Notes: generated by a model not told the origin, from the sequence alone. Numbered from the stretch's first letter, positions 55,632 to 64,000 are shown. The stretch: DNA of 64,000 nucleotides from Flavobacteriales bacterium (GCA_020635855.1 JACJYZ010000004.1:682001-746000); one strand, 5' to 3'. Numbers and translations are program-made.

Positions 55632-56813
55632 ATGAAATCAATCCTATTTTTGGCATTCATGCTTATGGCTTCCGTGGGAGCCTGTCAGACTCCTATTTAC
55701 TCTATCCCTCACCAGGATAACAGCGCAGCAATGTATGTTGATTATCAACCCCACGAGGGTATATGTGAGGTTTATAAAGATTCTTTACTCAAAGGATATT
55801 TTCTTTATTCCATCGAATGGAAAAGAAACCTGGTTAATGAGTTGGTGCCAAAGCCATATTACAAATACTTCAAATCAAAGGATGACAGTGATTTCGTTGA
55901 GATACCTATGGATGAAATTAAAGCGCTCCGTTTGAATAGAATGATAAAAGGAAGGAAAACCGAGGTGCTTTTTAAGCGGTTCCAGGTCGATAAGGAGTCC
56001 CTGTTGCTTAAGGAAATATCGAAGGGCTATTGTTTGCTTTACGATAACACATTTCTCGTAGATGAGATTGAAAATCGAAACCTCCTGAATTGGTACCACA
56101 GAAGACTTTCCAGTGAAGGCTTTGATCAATGTTCGGAAGAAGAGAAAGTCGATATAGTAAACCATCAGGATGAACAGTTCAGGCTTGCCAGAAAAGTATA
56201 CTGCGACAGAAATGGAAATGGAGATATGGTACAGGTTAGCACTTTGGATCAAATGGATACCATTTGCCCTGTTACGGATGGGTACTGGCGAAAAACATAC
56301 AATATGCTATCTGAACTTCCCCGGGAAGACGTTACATTTATTCTTGAAGTTCTTAATGCAGATGATCCGTTCGAACGGCTATCATTCTGGAAGGATGTCA
56401 CAATATATCTGAAGAACGGTTCGACGCTAAAAGGGAAGGCTTATATACAAAAACTTGACTATGCCAGAACAAGACAAAATCCTGCATACATTCATTTCTA
56501 TGATGGCCGACAGATGAAGATATTTGAAGGTGAAGAGGTGGACAGTTTGATCTATGGCGGACAGAAATACTATTCCATTCTCGGGATGGAGGATGATGAA
56601 CACGTGATGGCAATAAAATGGGCCAATAAAAAATCACAGTATTTCATTGCAGAAAGGGTCGTTAATCACACCACCCTTTATAAAGAAATAGTGTCCAGAA
56701 ATGGATTTCAGTATATGTTCTTTAAGGTACTGAAATCAGGGCGGAACAAGTATATATTCAATGATACCGGTTTAAGGAAACGGTATTTGGCATCATTAAA
56801 CAAGGCCGGCTAA
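55632..56813 (+). CDS. hypothetical exported lipoprotein, AT-rich
   Basis: This 393-residue protein has a lipobox-like VGAC near residues 15-18. The mature part is Lys/Tyr/Asp-rich and beta-like with no motif I recognise. A Tyr-rich C-terminal half includes EGEEVDSLIYGGQKYYSIL. The gene is visibly richer in A/T than both neighbours, with more AAA, GAA and ATA codons, a sign of transfer or low expression. It is a single gene, convergent with hemJ, 8 bases between them. Confidence 0.7.
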   Translation: MKSILFLAFMLMASVGACQTPIYSIPHQDNSAAMYVDYQPHEGICEVYKDSLLKGYFLYSIEWKRNLVNELVPKPYYKYFKSKDDSDFVEIPMDEIKALRLNRMIKGRKTEVLFKRFQVDKESLLLKEISKGYCLLYDNTFLVDEIENRNLLNWYHRRLSSEGFDQCSEEEKVDIVNHQDEQFRLARKVYCDRNGNGDMVQVSTLDQMDTICPVTDGYWRKTYNMLSELPREDVTFILEVLNADDPFERLSFWKDVTIYLKNGSTLKGKAYIQKLDYARTRQNPAYIHFYDGRQMKIFEGEEVDSLIYGGQKYYSILGMEDDEHVMAIKWANKKSQYFIAERVVNHTTLYKEIVSRNGFQYMFFKVLKSGRNKYIFNDTGLRKRYLASLNKAG

Positions 56814-56821
56814 AACCAAGA

Positions 56822-57361
56822 TCAAGGGTTTCGTTTCTCGCGACGTTTCCTGTATACCCGGATGGCCAGCATCAGTAGCATGCTGAACACCACCAGTCCC
56901 AACAACCCCCACCAGAAGTCGAACAGGTTCTTGAACACCACAATGAACACAATGGCCACCAGCAACACTGTGGCCAATTCATTCCATATGCGCAATTGGT
57001 AAGACTTCCAGGGAATCATATCCGCCTGGAATTTGGTGAAGAGCGAATGACATTGCAGGTGATACAACACCAGTCCCAACACCAGTGCCAGCTTCACCAG
57101 TAACCAGGCATCCCAGGTGGGATACAGGGTGATTGCCAACCATGGACCCAAAACCATCGTAATAACCATAGATGGCCATGCGATCCCATACCACAGGCGC
57201 TTTTCCATTAACTTGAATTGCTTTTGCAGGATGCCTTTTTCAGGATCGGGTTTGAGTGCAGACTCCGCATGATACACGAACAACCGCACGATGTAGAACA
57301 AGCCTGCAAACCAGGTAACGATAAAAATGATGTGAAGCGCTTTGATGTACTGCCAGGCCAT
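56822..57361 (-). CDS. hemJ: protoporphyrinogen oxidase HemJ
   Basis: This 179-residue protein has five membrane helices. The N-terminus (WQYIKALHIIFIVTWFAGLF) contains conserved His10, and conserved segments EKRLWYGIAWPSM, WLLVKLALVLGLVLYHLQCH and RIWNELATVLL follow. All match HemJ (UPF0093), the heme-b-containing enzyme that oxidises protoporphyrinogen IX late in heme synthesis at the inner membrane. Confidence 0.92.
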   Translation of the reverse strand: MAWQYIKALHIIFIVTWFAGLFYIVRLFVYHAESALKPDPEKGILQKQFKLMEKRLWYGIAWPSMVITMVLGPWLAITLYPTWDAWLLVKLALVLGLVLYHLQCHSLFTKFQADMIPWKSYQLRIWNELATVLLVAIVFIVVFKNLFDFWWGLLGLVVFSMLLMLAIRVYRKRREKRNP

Positions 57362-57488
57362 GAAGCAAAAGTAATTTAAAAAGCCCTACAAGGAAACACA
57401 ATTAAATTTTAAAAATCACACCTAATTCAGAAATAAAATCTGACGTGAATTGTGCCGACAACATAATGTTTCTAATTGACGAAGATCA

Positions 57489-57520
57489 TTGATTTTATAT
57501 GTGGTTCAGGCCTATTTTTG
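57489..57520 (+). promoter_or_regulatory. -33/-7 promoter of the hmgA-hpd operon
   Basis: TTG at 57489-57491 is separated by 21 bases from a perfect TATTTTTG at 57513-57520. Transcription should start about 20-25 bases before the hmgA ATG. Confidence 0.75.
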
Positions 57521-57549
57521 TGTAAGAACATTTAAACAAGTGTAAATCT

Positions 57550-58707
57550 ATGCCTATTTATCATCACCTGGGTAAGATACCTCAGAAACGTCATACGGTT
57601 TTCAAGCAACCCGATGGCAGGCATTACTACGAACAACTTTTCGGAACGGAAGGCTTCGTGGGCATGTCTTCTTTGTTGTACCATGTGTACAGGCCCACCA
57701 TGGTGAAAACGGTGGGTGAGTCCAAGTCCGTTGCGCCGAAAATCGCCATCGAGAAAAACATGAAGGCCCTGCGCCTTCGTGGTTTTGAAGTGCCTCCCGC
57801 CGATGATTTCCTCGATAGCCGAAAGGTACTGATGGTGAACAACGACCTCACCATTGGCGTGGCGGCTCCACGTAAATCACTCCGCGAATATTTCTACAAA
57901 AACGCCGATGCCGATGAGATGCTGTTCATTCACAAAGGATCCGGCACACTGCGCACACTGGTGGGCAACATCCCCTTCGAGTACGGTGACTATCTGATCA
58001 TCCCCAGGGGCATGATCTACCAGATCGATTTCGACGGCGAAGACAACCGATTGCTGGTGCTGGAATCTTTCAGCCCCCTCTATACACCGAAGCGTTACCG
58101 CAATCATTTCGGACAATTGCTCGAACACTCCCCGTTCTGTGAACGCGACCTGAAGCTGCCCTCCGAACTGGAAACCCATGACGAGAAGGGTGATTTTCTG
58201 ATGAAGATCAAAAAGGACGGCATGCTTTACGAATACATCTATGCATCACATCCATTTGATGTGGTGGGATGGGACGGATACAACTTCCCTTATGGATTCT
58301 CCATCCACAACTTCGAGCCGATTACCGGTCGCATCCACATGCCACCGCCGATCCATCAGACTTTCGAAGCGCACAATTTTGTGGTGTGTTCTTTCTGTCC
58401 GCGCCTGTACGACTACCATCCGCAATCCATCCCTGCTCCCTATAACCACAGCAACATCGATTCGGATGAAGTACTGTACTATGTGGACGGCGATTTCATG
58501 AGCCGCAATGACATCGGTCCGGGACACTTCACCCTGCACCCCGGAGGCATTCCCCACGGGCCGCACCCCGGCGCCATGGAGCGCAGCATCGGACAAAAAG
58601 AGACTTCCGAATTGGCTGTGATGATCGATCCGTTCAGACCGCTGAAAATTACAGAAGAGGCACTGTCCATCCAGGACCCTGACTATTACCTGTCGTGGGT
58701 GGAATAG
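57550..58707 (+). CDS. hmgA: homogentisate 1,2-dioxygenase
   Basis: This 385-residue protein is a cupin-type dioxygenase. Iron-ligand segments are visible in HSNIDSDEVLYYVDGDFM and LHPGGIPHGPHPG, and the N-terminal cupin half has the opening KSLREYFYKNADADEMLFIH. It opens the ring of homogentisate to maleylacetoacetate in tyrosine breakdown. It is first in an operon with hpd, 45 bases apart. Later steps (maleylacetoacetate isomerase, fumarylacetoacetase) are not in the window. Confidence 0.94.
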   Translation: MPIYHHLGKIPQKRHTVFKQPDGRHYYEQLFGTEGFVGMSSLLYHVYRPTMVKTVGESKSVAPKIAIEKNMKALRLRGFEVPPADDFLDSRKVLMVNNDLTIGVAAPRKSLREYFYKNADADEMLFIHKGSGTLRTLVGNIPFEYGDYLIIPRGMIYQIDFDGEDNRLLVLESFSPLYTPKRYRNHFGQLLEHSPFCERDLKLPSELETHDEKGDFLMKIKKDGMLYEYIYASHPFDVVGWDGYNFPYGFSIHNFEPITGRIHMPPPIHQTFEAHNFVVCSFCPRLYDYHPQSIPAPYNHSNIDSDEVLYYVDGDFMSRNDIGPGHFTLHPGGIPHGPHPGAMERSIGQKETSELAVMIDPFRPLKITEEALSIQDPDYYLSWVE

Positions 58708-58752
58708 TGGAATGAATAACAAGAAATCGTGTCAATTTAAATCAAGAGAAAT

Positions 58753-59898
58753 ATGGCAACCCAACTGAAAAATGTAGAGTACGGTACGGAGAAGATCTTC
58801 CAGGATGCGCAGGATTTCATGCCCATCAACGGTACCGATTACGTAGAGTTCTATGTAGGCAATGCCAAGCAGGCCGCTCACTATTACAAAACCGCTTTCG
58901 GTTTTCAGTCGCTCGCATATTCCGGCCTTGAGACCGGGAACAAAGAAGCCACTTCCTACGTGCTTCAACAAGACAAGATCAGGCTGGTACTGACCACGCC
59001 GCTGACTCCCGAATCGCCCATCGCCGAGCACATCAAACAACACGGCGACGGCGTGAAAGTGATCGCATTGTGGGTGCCAGATGCCCGTAAAGCTTTCGAA
59101 GAAGCCACCAAACGCGGTGCAAAACCTTTTATGCAACCCACCGTGGAAAAAGACGACAATGGTGAAGTGGTTCGCTCCGGTATTCATACCTACGGAGAAA
59201 CCGTGCACATCTTTGTAGAGCGCAACAATTACAAAGGCCTGTTCCTGCCTGGTTTCCGCAAATGGGAATCTGACTACAACCCCAGTTCCATCGGCCTCAA
59301 GTTCATAGACCACATGGTGGGCAACGTAGAGCTGAACGGCATGAACGAGTGGGTGAAGTTTTATGGCGAGGTGATGGGTTTCGCACAACTGGTGTCCTTT
59401 GACGACAAAGACATTTCCACCGAGTACACAGCCCTGATGAGTAAGGTGATGAGCAATGGCAACGGCCGCATCAAATTCCCAATCAACGAACCCGCCGAAG
59501 GAAAAAAGAAATCGCAGATTGAAGAGTACCTGGAGTTTTACCGTGGACCCGGTGTGCAACACATCGCCGTGGCAACGGATAACATCATTGAAACGGTGAC
59601 CCAGCTTCGTCAACGGGGCGTTGAGTTCCTCCATGTGCCTGCCACATACTATGATGATGTACTGGATCGTGTGGGCGAGATTGATGAAGATCTGAAGCCG
59701 TTGAAAGAACTGGGCATCCTGATCGACCGCGATGACGAAGGATACCTGCTTCAGATCTTCACTAAACCCGTGGAAGATCGTCCGACGGTGTTCTATGAAA
59801 TCATCCAGCGCAAAGGTGCGAAGTCCTTTGGTAAAGGTAATTTCAAGGCCCTCTTCGAAGCCATTGAACGTGAACAGGAAAGCAGAGGAACACTCTGA
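58753..59898 (+). CDS. hpd: 4-hydroxyphenylpyruvate dioxygenase
   Basis: This 381-residue protein has two vicinal-oxygen-chelate halves. The iron ligands are in FIDHMVGNVEL (His), GVQHIAVATD (His) and VFYEIIQRKG (Glu), and the C-terminal gate helix is in GKGNFKALFEAIE. It turns 4-hydroxyphenylpyruvate into homogentisate, the substrate of the gene product upstream. A terminator follows directly. Confidence 0.96.
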   Translation: MATQLKNVEYGTEKIFQDAQDFMPINGTDYVEFYVGNAKQAAHYYKTAFGFQSLAYSGLETGNKEATSYVLQQDKIRLVLTTPLTPESPIAEHIKQHGDGVKVIALWVPDARKAFEEATKRGAKPFMQPTVEKDDNGEVVRSGIHTYGETVHIFVERNNYKGLFLPGFRKWESDYNPSSIGLKFIDHMVGNVELNGMNEWVKFYGEVMGFAQLVSFDDKDISTEYTALMSKVMSNGNGRIKFPINEPAEGKKKSQIEEYLEFYRGPGVQHIAVATDNIIETVTQLRQRGVEFLHVPATYYDDVLDRVGEIDEDLKPLKELGILIDRDDEGYLLQIFTKPVEDRPTVFYEIIQRKGAKSFGKGNFKALFEAIEREQESRGTL

Positions 59899-59918
59899 TC
59901 TCCCTTATTCCGAATGTC

Positions 59919-59949
59919 AACCCTCCCCTTTCCGGGGGAGGGTTTTTTT
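59919..59949 (+). terminator. rho-independent terminator of the hmgA-hpd operon
   Basis: A 10-bp GC-rich stem (59919-59928 with 59935-59944) is followed by seven T, about 20 bases after the hpd stop. Confidence 0.9.
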
Positions 59950-60023
59950 GTGGGAAGCTGTGCCCTGTCGCATCTCCGAAAAGTATGTATCTTGCACATA
60001 CACATTCATCCTAAATCATCACC

Positions 60024-61505
60024 ATGAAATACCTGTTGATTGCAATGGGTGCGGTTGCTATCTCGCTCCCCGTCCGGGCCCAACAAGAAAGAAGCGTCTT
60101 CTCTGCCACAGGCCGTGCAGGCGTGTCCACATCCATGGTTACCGACTATCAAACCATCGGTATCAACCCGGCCAACCTGGGGCTTCCGCCCAAATACGAA
60201 GGGCATTTTGTTTCCTTCGGGCTTCTTGAATCCGCCTACTCCATTTATTCGGAAGCGCTGACCAAACCTGATCTGCGCAAGAGCATCCGCGATTTCAACA
60301 GCGATGATTTCACTTATGAAGATAAGGTGAAAGCCGCCAAGGAATTTGCCGATGCCGGACTTAGCATCAACGTAGATCTTGGCCTGCTCAACCTGGCGGT
60401 CCAGACCAAAAAGATCGGCGGATTCGCATTCGGAACCCGCGAACGCATCCAGTGGTATTCCCGCTTCAATGACCTGACGTCGGATATCCTTTTTGAAGGT
60501 TTCAACGCCGACTACTTTACCAATAAAATCATGATGAACGGAGATACGCTCCTGGCATCCGATCCGAATTTCAACCCCGACTCCGTGAAGGAAGCTTATA
60601 CCAATCAACCCAAGCTTTTCTCGGAGATACTGGATGGTTCCCGTATCAGCCTGTCGTGGATGCGAGAATTCAATTTTAGCTACGGTGTGAAACTCTTCGG
60701 CATAGCCAAAGATGAAGGCGATGGAGATAAGCTGGCCCTTTATGCCGGTGCGGGTTTGAAATATCTGTCAGGAATGGCCATCGTAGACGTGACAGCTGAC
60801 GGCGGGCAACTCAAAGCCATTTCAGCGGTCACACCAGCCATTGATATCGATTACGGCTCGGCAGGGAAGATCAACCCATCCAACCTGGAACAGGGCAGCG
60901 GATTTCTGCCGAAGTCTGTGGGCAGTGGCATGGGTTTAGACTTCGGAGTGACACTGACGCTGAATGACAACATCAAGGCATCTGCGGCCATCACCGATAT
61001 TGGCAGCATGACATGGAACGGAAACGTATATGAAGCCCGCGATACTTCCCTGTGGGATTCCGAATCGGCAGGCTTCAACAGCTATAACATCTTTTCCGAA
61101 GCCACCGAGATACTTGGCGACAGTGGTATGTTCACCTGGGACGGCCAGGCAGAACGCAAAGAAAAACTTCCCACCGTGATCCGACTGGGCGGCAGCATCG
61201 CCTTCTCTGAGAAACTCGAATTGGGACTGGATGCGGTGATGCCCGGCAACGATGAGCCCGGCAACATTGAAAAGCCGGTGATTGCCGTCGGTGGCGACTT
61301 CCAGGCATTGCCATGGTTGCGCCTGTCTACCGGACTAACCGTAGGCGGTAACTATGGCTTCAACCTGCCAGCAGGCCTCGTCGTAGACATGGGTGAGGGC
61401 GGAACCTGGGAGCTGGGTGTGGCCACACGTGATGTGCTCACATTCGTTTCCAAAAACAATCCCACGCTTTCGATGGCTTTCGGATTTCTCCGGTTCAGGG
61501 TTTGA
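60024..61505 (+). CDS. DUF5723 family outer-membrane protein
   Basis: This 493-residue protein has a signal peptide ending at VRAQ. The opening (VFSATGRAGVSTSMVTDYQT ... GINPANLGLPPKYEGHFVSF) is the usual DUF5723/FadL-like pattern. Alternating beta strands and a C-terminal strand ending in FGFLRFRV suggest a large outer-membrane barrel. It may take up hydrophobic compounds or support envelope biogenesis; neither is shown. It is a single gene with a terminator. Confidence 0.8.
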   Translation: MKYLLIAMGAVAISLPVRAQQERSVFSATGRAGVSTSMVTDYQTIGINPANLGLPPKYEGHFVSFGLLESAYSIYSEALTKPDLRKSIRDFNSDDFTYEDKVKAAKEFADAGLSINVDLGLLNLAVQTKKIGGFAFGTRERIQWYSRFNDLTSDILFEGFNADYFTNKIMMNGDTLLASDPNFNPDSVKEAYTNQPKLFSEILDGSRISLSWMREFNFSYGVKLFGIAKDEGDGDKLALYAGAGLKYLSGMAIVDVTADGGQLKAISAVTPAIDIDYGSAGKINPSNLEQGSGFLPKSVGSGMGLDFGVTLTLNDNIKASAAITDIGSMTWNGNVYEARDTSLWDSESAGFNSYNIFSEATEILGDSGMFTWDGQAERKEKLPTVIRLGGSIAFSEKLELGLDAVMPGNDEPGNIEKPVIAVGGDFQALPWLRLSTGLTVGGNYGFNLPAGLVVDMGEGGTWELGVATRDVLTFVSKNNPTLSMAFGFLRFRV

Positions 61506-61529
61506 TTCCATTATATCCTATTATCAGCC

Positions 61530-61563
61530 GTTCCGGTTTGTCTTTGACAGGCCGGAACTTTTC
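61530..61563 (+). terminator. hairpin terminator after the DUF5723 gene
   Basis: A 7-bp stem (61530-61536 with 61552-61558), with an inner GTC/GAC pair, runs into four T, 25 bases after the stop. Confidence 0.65.
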
Positions 61564-61736
61564 ATTGTAACCCTTGGGAGATAAGTCCGGGAATATGGAA
61601 TTCCTCATCTTCTCTTAAAACAACCGTAAATTTTTAATGAAACCGGATTTACACCTCGGTTACAATACTTATCGTAATTTGCGGTACCTCCGATGACGCT
61701 TTTCATTCTTTCTTGCTCATTTAAAACGTACCGGTT

Positions 61737-63023
61737 ATGAATACACATTCACCATCCGTACGCCTGCTTTTCATTGTTCTACTGGCGTTGAACGGCAGCG
61801 TACCCGCTTTCTCCCAAACATCGGGGTCCGGAGCTTACAACAAATTGGAAGAAGACAATCAACCGCCACCTGTCCTGCATACGGGTGTGACATATGAAGC
61901 AGGTACCCTGCCGCATGTGTCCAGCAACTGGATGATGGTAACGATGCAAAACACCTATACCTCTGCGGTGGTGGTCGCAACAGTGGTGTTGCCGAACGGC
62001 GTTCATAGCAGTCCGGCGGTAACACGTGTTAGAAATGTTGGCAGCAATAATTTCGAATTGCGCGTGCAGAATCCTTCCGGTGAGCAGCTGGTGGATTACA
62101 CAGTGAATTACATGGTCTGCGAAGAAGGCGTGTACACCATACCCGACAATGGGATCCGTATGGAGGCCGTTAAGGTCAATTCCACCGAAACCGCCGGTTC
62201 GGGCCACTGGAAACTCGAAGAGCGGTGGTATCAGAATGAATACGAACATCCTGTGATAATTGGCCAGGTCATGTCCGAAAATGACCCGGGCTGGTCGGTG
62301 TTCTGGGCCAGTTCTGCGTTGAAGCACAATGAACCGTATGAATATGGCCGTGAGTTTGCCTGTGGCAAGCATGTGGGTGAAGATCCGGTGACCTCCCGCA
62401 ACGACGAGACCATTGGATACATGATTTTTGAGGAAAGCTATGGACAGATAGGGAACCAGGCTTACTATGCGAAAATCGGTCCGGAGGTTGTCAGGGGTGT
62501 GGAAGATGAGTCCGACGGATATATCTACCCGCATCCCTGTATGTCTGCCCCGGGTGTTGCCCTTGTGAGCACGGTGGCCATGAAAGGCGGCAATGGCGGC
62601 TGGCCGGTTGTGGCAGGAAAGCTTGATCCATATACCTGTGCCATTCGTGTAAGTGTGGATGAAGACCAGGTACGCGACACAGAAAGATCCCATGTGAACG
62701 AAAGCGTTGCTTATGTGGTGATCGGAACGTCGGCCCCATCCAAGAATGATCCGTTACCGGATGAAGCACAACCGGATCCGATCGTGAACGTCTATCCCAA
62801 TCCAAGTGGCGGCAGTTTGTATGTACGTGCCGATAATATCACAGGCCACGCGAACATCAGCATACAATCTGTCAATGGCAGCCTGGTGGCAGAACGGGAA
62901 GCTGAAATGACGGGTGGCCTGAACGCGCAATTCGACCTGGGTCATGTGCCTGATGGCATATACATGGTACGCATCGTGCATAAAGGTGGCGTAGAAGTGA
63001 GAAGGGTGGTACTGGAAAGATAA
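61737..63023 (+). CDS. T9SS-secreted protein with a beta-rich ectodomain
   Basis: This 428-residue protein has a signal peptide ending near AFSQ. Residues about 45-335 (HTGVTYEAGTLPHVSSNWMM ... AVTRVRNVGSNNFELRVQNP) form a beta-rich domain seen in other bacterial secreted proteins. Its second half has GKHVGEDPVTSRNDETIGYM. The C-terminal type A sorting domain starts at VNVYPNPSGGSLYV and ends in GIYMVRIVHKGGVEVRRVVL. It would be exported by T9SS and anchored or released. The ligand is unknown. Confidence 0.82.
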   Translation: MNTHSPSVRLLFIVLLALNGSVPAFSQTSGSGAYNKLEEDNQPPPVLHTGVTYEAGTLPHVSSNWMMVTMQNTYTSAVVVATVVLPNGVHSSPAVTRVRNVGSNNFELRVQNPSGEQLVDYTVNYMVCEEGVYTIPDNGIRMEAVKVNSTETAGSGHWKLEERWYQNEYEHPVIIGQVMSENDPGWSVFWASSALKHNEPYEYGREFACGKHVGEDPVTSRNDETIGYMIFEESYGQIGNQAYYAKIGPEVVRGVEDESDGYIYPHPCMSAPGVALVSTVAMKGGNGGWPVVAGKLDPYTCAIRVSVDEDQVRDTERSHVNESVAYVVIGTSAPSKNDPLPDEAQPDPIVNVYPNPSGGSLYVRADNITGHANISIQSVNGSLVAEREAEMTGGLNAQFDLGHVPDGIYMVRIVHKGGVEVRRVVLER

Positions 63024-63059
63024 GCCCTCCTCCGCTAAAGCTACGGCGGGCAAGCAAGC

Positions 63060-63132
63060 GCATACAGCAACAGCATAGAGAAGGGCGTACGGCGGATAGG
63101 CTGTGTGCCCTTCTGTCATGTAATGATGCTGT
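63060..63132 (+). repeat. nested hairpin with an 18-bp repeat, after the T9SS cargo gene
   Basis: ACAGCAT (63070-63076) pairs with ATGCTGT (63126-63132). Inside it, AGAAGGGC (63079-63086) pairs with GCCCTTCT (63107-63114). The stretch 63060-63077 is an exact 18-base copy of 63296-63313 beyond the tRNA. It may end transcription of the upstream gene, although there is no T-tract. Confidence 0.55.
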
Positions 63133-63148
63133 GTTCGATAATCGCCTG

Positions 63149-63178
63149 TTGGGGGATTCTGAAAAAATGATATTTTTG
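63149..63178 (+). promoter_or_regulatory. -33/-7 promoter of tRNA-Ala
   Basis: TTG at 63149-63151 is separated by 19 bases from a perfect TATTTTTG at 63171-63178. The tRNA starts 30 bases further on. Confidence 0.75.
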
Positions 63179-63207
63179 CAGTCCCTTGTGAAGCAAGGAA
63201 TTTTCAA

Positions 63208-63281
63208 GGGGCATTAGCTCAGCTGGCTAGAGCGCTACAATGGCATTGTAGAGGTCATCGGTTCGACTCCGATATGCTCCA
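63208..63281 (+). tRNA. tRNA-Ala (GGC)
   Basis: The 74-base cloverleaf is complete. The acceptor arms GGGGCAT and ATGCTCC pair with one G-T. The D arm is in TAGCTCAGCTGGCTAGAGC. The anticodon stem CTACA/TGTAG has a loop with anticodon GGC, and the T arm contains GGTTCGACTCC. The discriminator base is A, and CCA is not encoded. Confidence 0.95.
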
Positions 63282-63290
63282 CAAAAACTG

Positions 63291-63349
63291 CAAGAGCATA
63301 CAGCAACAGCATACAGATAATATGTGCTGACTGTATGCTCTTGTTGTTT
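63291..63349 (+). terminator. terminator of the tRNA gene
   Basis: Perfect 13-base arms (63291-63303 with 63331-63343) with a 27-base loop are followed by GTTTTT. The left arm overlaps the second copy of the 18-bp repeat. Confidence 0.75.
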
Positions 63350-63389
63350 TTAGTGCCTGCGTGCTGATCAAGTGGAATGTGTTTATCCA

Positions 63390-63527
63390 GGCAGAAACCC
63401 AATGCCAAAGGCATTGAATGTTTATAGGTGATTGCATGGGTGCGATGATGTACGACCCCGATGGGGTCGCAGGGTTTTCCATTGTTCGTGTTTTCTATAA
63501 ACCTTGAATCCCGTTGGGATTTTTTTC
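63390..63527. repeat. intergenic multi-hairpin element
   Basis: Three short triloop hairpins occur in a row: ATGCC-AAA-GGCAT, GACCCC-GAT-GGGGTC and ATCCC-GTT-GGGAT. The outer two are flanked by TGAATGTTTATAG and CTATAAACCTTGA, which are near-perfect inverse copies (11 of 13 pairs). The whole block of about 135 bases is symmetric about the central hairpin. It carries no gene. It resembles dispersed palindromic intergenic elements of Bacteroidota. The rest of 63350-63707 shows nothing else. Confidence 0.6.
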
Positions 63528-63685
63528 TTCGTTTAGCACTCAATCATTGGCGTCTTTATTCCTCAACGTTTTGAATCATACAAACAGAAAAAGGGTGCGG
63601 TCACCCGCCACCCTTTTCCCGTTTCGCCGGCACCGGAGGAGAATATACTCGGATCTGCCGGCGGGCTTTAACCCTAACCGGAACA

Positions 63686-63730
63686 AATGTAAATCATGTG
63701 TTGATTAAAATGTAAATGATAATTACATTT
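63686..63730 (+). promoter_or_regulatory. candidate operator of the small HTH gene
   Basis: AAATGTAAAT occurs at 63686-63695 and again at 63708-63717, 22 bases apart. The second copy forms a perfect inverted repeat with TTACATTT at 63723-63730 (8-bp arms, 7-base spacer). The cluster ends 16 bases before the HTH start, suited to autorepression. Confidence 0.5.
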
Positions 63731-63746
63731 ATGGCAAAAAAACAAC

Positions 63747-63989
63747 ATGGTAGTCACACATAAAACACACCGCATCCGGAATGCCATTCGCTTGCAACTG
63801 GCGCTGCGCCAGGGAGGCATTCCGCCCAACAGGAAAGCTTTGGAACACACCGGGATCATTGCACCGAAGCGGCTTTCCCTGCTGCTGGACAATGAACTGC
63901 AACCCACTTTTGAAGAACTGTGGCAACTGGCGGAGTATTTCCAGATTCCCGTGCAGGATCTCTTCAGTCCGATCGCATCTCCAAAATGA
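63747..63989 (+). CDS. small XRE-like helix-turn-helix protein
   Basis: This 80-residue protein has a helical region NRKALEHTGIIAPKRLSLLLD and then FEELWQLAEYFQIPVQDLF, the layout of lambda-Cro/XRE DNA-binding domains. The role is probably a transcription regulator. An alternative ATG at 63731 is out of frame because of a run of seven A at 63736-63742; with six A it would add five residues in frame, so the start is not certain. There is no partner toxin gene in the window; one could follow beyond the right edge. Confidence 0.7.
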   Translation: MVVTHKTHRIRNAIRLQLALRQGGIPPNRKALEHTGIIAPKRLSLLLDNELQPTFEELWQLAEYFQIPVQDLFSPIASPK

Positions 63990-64000
63990 ATGGCAAACGA

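Overview
The window comes from the chromosome of a Bacteroidota bacterium, probably class Bacteroidia and possibly a Flavobacteriales-like lineage (the order is inference). The evidence is a TonB receptor/DUF4249 cluster, several proteins with type IX secretion system (T9SS) C-terminal sorting modules, a PorZ-like T9SS component, DUF4837 and DUF5723 proteins, a LytTR regulator, and -33/-7 promoters of the TTG-N19..21-TAnnTTTG type. There is no rRNA, CRISPR array, prophage or insertion sequence. One tRNA-Ala(GGC) lies near the right end.

Layout. 1-1616: a secreted metzincin-like protease running off the left edge, with an apparent frameshift in its PKD domain. 2210-3282: two small exported proteins. 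3331-9428: an operon of TonB-dependent receptor, DUF4249 lipoprotein and MG2-like protein. 9521-11821: a hybrid histidine kinase. 11853-14704: two paralogous T9SS-type exported proteins and a LytTR response regulator; each paralog has three operator-like repeats at exactly 21-bp spacing upstream. 14845-17092: an ECF sigma, anti-sigma-like and DUF4097-like operon. 17365-20828: an M16 peptidase pair. 20986-25655: HU, an outer-membrane barrel, a PAP2-like membrane protein, RpoN and AsnRS. 25797-32353: a TetR-TolC-MFP-RND efflux operon. 32507-36049: TatA, lytic transglycosylase, DUF4837, RecO. 36052-48208: a PorZ-like protein, an S9 oligopeptidase, UvrC and two large surface proteins. 48333-53523: Asd, a zinc-ribbon protein, a TlpA thioredoxin and an OmpR-type two-component pair. 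53673-59898: PurF-like amidotransferase, an AT-rich orphan lipoprotein, HemJ, and the tyrosine-catabolism pair HmgA-Hpd. 60024-63023: a DUF5723 protein and a T9SS cargo protein. 63024-64000: tRNA-Ala, repeats, a multi-hairpin element and a small HTH protein.

Working together: most genes serve the envelope and surface, namely export (T9SS, Tat), nutrient uptake, efflux, cell-wall turnover and sensing. The strongest unexplained signal is the set of six 21-bp-phased CGTT....GG repeats split between the promoters of the two exported paralogs next to a LytTR regulator. A second regulatory signal is a row of four GTTAA repeats at 10-11 bp spacing in front of the OmpR-type two-component operon.
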